From IMG/VR virus record IMGVR_UViG_3300009165_000547, positions 1 to 24,465 of that record: a stretch of 24,465 nucleotides of DNA, one strand, 5' to 3'. Under the pieces are notes generated by a model, which ran no database searches, was not told the DNA's origin, and saw nothing but the letters and a program-made list of their open reading frames with translations. Position 1 is the stretch's first letter; every line of letters starts with the position of its first letter. Shown here piece after piece: positions 21,683 to 24,465 of this stretch. This DNA comes from a virus. The translations under genes were made by a program, and so were the position numbers.

Positions 21683-22498
21683 ATGTGTAAAGCATTTTCG
21701 GCTATTGTAAAGAAGAACGGTGATGTATTGTGGAAATTCGGCATGGATTCTCATTCCGACATTTTGAAACATTTTAATATCCCAGACAATGAGGATGAAA
21801 AAGAAAGGCTTGAATTTGCCAGGATCGAAATATCTCCGGCAAACAATAACTATCTTAAACCAGACAAATGGCAATTCAAACTCGATGAAAGCATAACCCC
21901 GGCCTGGTGGACAAAATCATATCAAGTATTTTCGGAAACCGAACACAAAAAATGGCTGAAACAATTTCATAAAATAATTATTAACAAAGAGATTGTAATT
22001 CCATTTAATATCGTGCCGCCCAAAAAAGTTTTAAAAAAACATATTGCTCTGTTAAAAGAATGGGGCAGCGTTTTGGACAGCGTTGGGGACAGCGTTTGGG
22101 ACAGCGTTAGGGACAGCGTTGGGGACAGCGTTGGGGAAAGCGTTTGGGACAGCGTTAGGGACAGCGTTAGGGACAGCGTGTGGGACAGCGTGTGGGCCAG
22201 CGTTAGGGACAGCGTTGGGGACAGCGTGTGGGACAGAGTGTGGGCCAGCGTGTGGGCCAGCGCGTGGGCCAGCGCGTGGGCCTATGCCGGATCATTTTTT
22301 AATCTTCCCAGAGATTCTTGGGAATACACCGAAAAAATTGATACAAAAAAATATCCATTCCAGCCGTTAGTTAATTTATGGGAAATGGGAATTGTGCCAT
22401 CATTTGATGACACTACTTGGCGGCTTCATGCCGGAAAAGATGCCAAGATAATTTTTGAAATATCGCAGAAAGACCTAAAAGGTAAGGAGTTGAAATAA
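21683..22498 (+). CDS. MCKAFSAIV-type phage protein with tetrapeptide repeats
   Basis: This 271-residue protein has a strong AAAGGAGG site. The first 120 residues ([20 protein letters not shown], then [20 protein letters not shown] and ITPAWW) match a phage-borne protein type I have seen before, with no known function. Residues 129-200 are 18 tandem tetrapeptides of pattern S-V-x-D/A with Trp, Arg or Gly in the variable position. The C-terminal 70 residues are unique ([20 protein letters not shown], then [13 protein letters not shown]). The repeat probably forms a regular helix or solenoid whose variable position displays Trp and Arg. The stop overlaps the next start. Confidence 0.78.
   Translation: MCKAFSAIVKKNGDVLWKFGMDSHSDILKHFNIPDNEDEKERLEFARIEISPANNNYLKPDKWQFKLDESITPAWWTKSYQVFSETEHKKWLKQFHKIIINKEIVIPFNIVPPKKVLKKHIALLKEWGSVLDSVGDSVWDSVRDSVGDSVGESVWDSVRDSVRDSVWDSVWASVRDSVGDSVWDRVWASVWASAWASAWAYAGSFFNLPRDSWEYTEKIDTKKYPFQPLVNLWEMGIVPSFDDTTWRLHAGKDAKIIFEISQKDLKGKELK
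22067..22282 (+). repeat. 18 tandem 12-base units within a coding region
   Basis: The array consists of 18 in-frame units of about AGCGTTNGGGAC. Units 1-14 mostly end in GAC (Asp); later units carry GTGTGGGCC and then GCGTGGGCC, so Asp gives way to Ala and Val to Ala. The gradient in unit composition indicates stepwise duplication. The array is prone to copy-number change. Confidence 0.9.
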
Positions 22499-22641
22499 TG
22501 AGTAATGAAGAATTAAGAAAATCGGCGATTACTGGATTGAGGAAATGCCAAGAAAGCAGAGATCAAGAAATGGCCCACTTGGATGCGGACGAAATTTTAT
22601 GTAAACTATTGGAAGACCTTGGGTTTGATTACGATATTTAA
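22498..22641 (+). CDS. Small helical protein, 47 residues
   Basis: The ATG at 22498 overlaps the previous stop (TAATG) and has AAGGAG upstream. The product is [40 protein letters not shown] and LGFDYDI. It is charged, apparently all-helical, with two Cys. It ends 16 bases before the Bet gene. Not recognised. Confidence 0.6.
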   Translation: MSNEELRKSAITGLRKCQESRDQEMAHLDADEILCKLLEDLGFDYDI

Positions 22642-22657
22642 AAAAGGAGAGATAAGA

Positions 22658-23617
22658 ATGAGCGAAAGTTTAGTAAAAACAAACAATGTTCTGGCGGTGT
22701 GGGAAAATCTGAATGATGTCCGGGCGCAATTTGGCCCGACATTGACAGATAAAGAATTTGCTTTTTTCGTAACCCTTGGAAAGAGTTTTGGTGCGAATCC
22801 GTTTTTGAGGGAGATTTGGGCGGTAAAGTATGATGCAAAATCTCCGGCCAGCATATTTCTTGGACGGGATATGTACAGGAAAAAGGCCCAGGAAATCCCA
22901 GAATATAACGGGCATTTAGCGGAGGCCATATACGAAAAAGACAATTTCTCTGTTGAAAACGGAATCCCCAAGCACTCCTATTCTAGTTTCGGAAACCGTG
23001 GGAAATTGCTTGGGGCTTATTATTTAGGGTGGAGCAAAAAGGCAGAACACCCGTTTTACGTTTCTGTTCGCTTTGAAGAATACAACCAGGGATTTGCCCT
23101 TTGGAAAAGCAAGCCGGAAACGCAAATAAAGAAAGTTGCCGAGGCGCAGGGATTAAGAGGTCAGTATCAGGGTGTTTATAAGGGAACTTATGACGAAAGC
23201 GAACAATGGGCCGTTGAAAACAAAGTTAATCCCAAAGCCAATGTCATACCGCCTCCGGCCACCCAGGCCAAGGTGGAGCCGATGCCCGATGAACCGAAAT
23301 ACCATCCCACCGAAAAAGAAATCGAGGAAATTCACGAAGAAGAAAGACAGCAGGCGGAACCAACCGAGCCGCCATCAGAAAGCAATATGCTGAATTTTGA
23401 CGAGAATAGCATTGACGGCCTGAGGAATAAGATCAGGGACGAGGCCGCGTCGGCTTTCCCCAATCCCCCGTCTTTTTCTCTATGGCTGAAAACATTGACA
23501 TCCAATGAGGAAAAGGGGTTCCGTGGCATTGAATCCGTTGACCAGAGCAAGTCAATTCCTCAGTTGCGTTTCATTCTCGGCTCACTCAGAAAGAAAGTTG
23601 CGGACAGCGGAAAATAG
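22658..23617 (+). CDS. bet: Bet-type single-strand annealing recombinase
   Basis: The protein has 319 residues from the ATG at 22658 after AAGGAG; upstream in-frame codons lie inside the preceding gene. The Bet (Red beta-like) pattern is clear: LTDKEFAFFVTLGKSFGANP, FLREIWAVKY, SIFLGRDMYRKKAQEIPEYN, a GHLAEAIYEKD segment and RGKLLGAYYLGWSKK. The core ends with KPETQIKKVAEAQGLRGQYQ and TYDESEQW. These proteins bind single strands and anneal them with complementary DNA, working with a 5'-3' exonuclease. After residue 190 comes a Pro/Glu-rich linker and a C-terminal helical part (RNKIRDEAASAFPNPPSFSL, then QLRFILGSLRKK), probably for partner contact. The exonuclease gene follows at once. Confidence 0.92.
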   Translation: MSESLVKTNNVLAVWENLNDVRAQFGPTLTDKEFAFFVTLGKSFGANPFLREIWAVKYDAKSPASIFLGRDMYRKKAQEIPEYNGHLAEAIYEKDNFSVENGIPKHSYSSFGNRGKLLGAYYLGWSKKAEHPFYVSVRFEEYNQGFALWKSKPETQIKKVAEAQGLRGQYQGVYKGTYDESEQWAVENKVNPKANVIPPPATQAKVEPMPDEPKYHPTEKEIEEIHEEERQQAEPTEPPSESNMLNFDENSIDGLRNKIRDEAASAFPNPPSFSLWLKTLTSNEEKGFRGIESVDQSKSIPQLRFILGSLRKKVADSGK

Positions 23618-23618
23618 C

Positions 23619-24215
23619 ATGGCACTTGAATTTAACGAAGAAAAGCACGAATACAAATGGGATGGACGTTTGGTTCCTGGGGTTAGCAATATTATTGCTC
23701 CGCTTAGAGATTTCAGCGGCATACCGCAACTAACCCTTGAAATCAAGCGAGAATGGGGCAAGGCGGTGCATTTATACACGGCCATGTATGATGATGGAAC
23801 TTTAGACAAAGATCGCTCTAAATGGGACGAGCGCATGATTCCGGTGGTTGACTCATGGTGCAGGTTTAAAGAGCAGTTTATGCTGGACGATAAGAATATC
23901 GCCATCGAGCAAAAACTGTATTCCAGCGTTTTCCGCTATGCCGGGACACCAGATCGCATTTACAAAAGCCAAAATATCATTGTGGACATTAAAACGGCGG
24001 CTAATCCGCAACCTGCCAGCGGCGTTCAGTTGGCCGCATATTCCCGTTTGGCAGAGGAAAACGGCTTGGTTTACGATGACGGCAGATGCAGATTGATCGA
24101 GGTATGCTTGGCCGATGACGGAACATTTAAAACCAAACAATACGAATTTAAGGAAAACTGGAATATCTTTATGTGCTGCTATTCCATTTACGGATTTACG
24201 CATGGAGGCAAGTAA
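23619..24215 (+). CDS. PD-(D/E)XK exonuclease
   Basis: This 198-residue protein starts one base after the Bet stop. The nuclease core is visible: an N-terminal GKAVH at 47-51, an acidic Glu97 (IEQKLYS), AGTPDRI at 108-114 with Asp112, VDIKTA at 122-127 with Asp123 and Lys125, and QLAAYSRLA from Gln137. This is the RecB-like order H, E, GxPD, DxK, QxxxY. It likely resects DNA for Bet, as lambda Exo does for Red beta, although the fold family differs. The N-terminus has the VPGVSNII phrase seen in phage RecB-like nucleases. Cas4-type iron-sulphur Cys are absent. Confidence 0.85.
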   Translation: MALEFNEEKHEYKWDGRLVPGVSNIIAPLRDFSGIPQLTLEIKREWGKAVHLYTAMYDDGTLDKDRSKWDERMIPVVDSWCRFKEQFMLDDKNIAIEQKLYSSVFRYAGTPDRIYKSQNIIVDIKTAANPQPASGVQLAAYSRLAEENGLVYDDGRCRLIEVCLADDGTFKTKQYEFKENWNIFMCCYSIYGFTHGGK

Positions 24216-24465
24216 TGTCTGACGAAACTGCAATCGTTCAAGAATATGCAGAAAAGGCAGATGCCCTTGTCCATCGTTCACAATCTCTGGTCATACACAA
24301 CCAGGAAGAGAGAGAATTGGTGGCTACCGTGGCTCTGGAGGCGAGATTTATAGACGATGAGGCAGAAGTTAGGGAGAAAGAAATAACTAAACCCCTAAAC
24401 GAAGCCCTAAAGAAAGTCAGGGAATTATTTAAGGACGGCGTAAGGACTAAATGCTCCACGGCCCA
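24215..24465 (+). CDS. Coiled-coil early protein, C-terminus beyond window
   Basis: The ATG at 24215 overlaps the exonuclease stop (TAATG), with GGAGG upstream. The first 83 residues read MSDETAIVQEYAEKADALVH, then a helix with QEERELVATVALEARFIDDE and LNEALKKVRELFKDGVRT. This resembles coiled-coil proteins often found next to phage recombination or single-strand-binding genes, where they may act as chaperone or scaffold. The family is not recognised with certainty. The frame is open at the right edge. Confidence 0.7.
   Translation, partial: MSDETAIVQEYAEKADALVHRSQSLVIHNQEERELVATVALEARFIDDEAEVREKEITKPLNEALKKVRELFKDGVRTKCSTA

Noticed and set aside
22083-22370. Plus-strand frame with [11 protein letters not shown]-type repeats
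   Set aside because: It is the shifted reading of the 12-base repeat array inside the gene at 21683; it has no ribosome-binding site and its tail is not protein-like.

Overview
This window is a piece of the genome of a tailed double-stranded DNA phage (Caudoviricetes), most likely with a short-tailed, P22-like virion. It could be a free phage or a prophage. The evidence is the gene order on the minus strand: HNH nuclease, small terminase, large terminase, portal, scaffold, major capsid protein, a decoration-like protein, then adaptor and tail-hub-like proteins. On the plus strand there is a divergent set of small early genes leading to a Bet-type annealing protein and a PD-(D/E)XK exonuclease. 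Ribosome-binding sites of the GGAGG type and sigma70-like promoter boxes point to a bacterial host. No integrase, repressor, lysis enzyme, tRNA, CRISPR array or insertion sequence is visible, so lifestyle and host cannot be read from this window.

Layout. Positions 1-14638 (minus strand, read right to left) form the late packaging and morphogenesis operon. It starts with an endonuclease VII/HNH gene. Terminases, portal, scaffold and coat follow, then a 597-residue repetitive surface-protein candidate, several unknown proteins, a connector/adaptor, and a tail-hub-like protein that runs off the left edge. Stable hairpins lie at three junctions downstream of the coat gene; one has a cUUCGg loop. 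Positions 14639-14814 are a divergent control region with operator-like sites sharing a TAAATATTA-type core. Positions 14815-17789 carry a tightly overlapping row of very small genes, many with Cys pairs typical of zinc ribbons. Three of them begin with the same peptide, M-(I)-K/R-I/L-N-L-L-K-P. Positions 17790-18450 are a roughly 660-base stretch without a convincing gene, holding palindromes, short direct repeats and a long hairpin. Positions 18451-22641 hold further small early genes, including a 29-residue membrane micropeptide and a protein with 18 tandem tetrapeptide repeats. Positions 22658-24465 hold the recombination genes.

The most unusual points are these. (1) Two late genes, the small terminase and the tail hub, have clearly coding sequence upstream of their first ATG/GTG/TTG. 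(2) Two early promoters have identical geometry that places the predicted +1 on the start codon, which suggests leaderless mRNAs. (3) An N-terminal peptide is shared by three otherwise dissimilar small genes, with mostly synonymous divergence. (4) Near-identical hairpins stand in front of two unrelated early genes. Several genes too short for routine ORF calling (29, 42, 47 and 57 residues) were recovered from overlaps and ribosome-binding sites.
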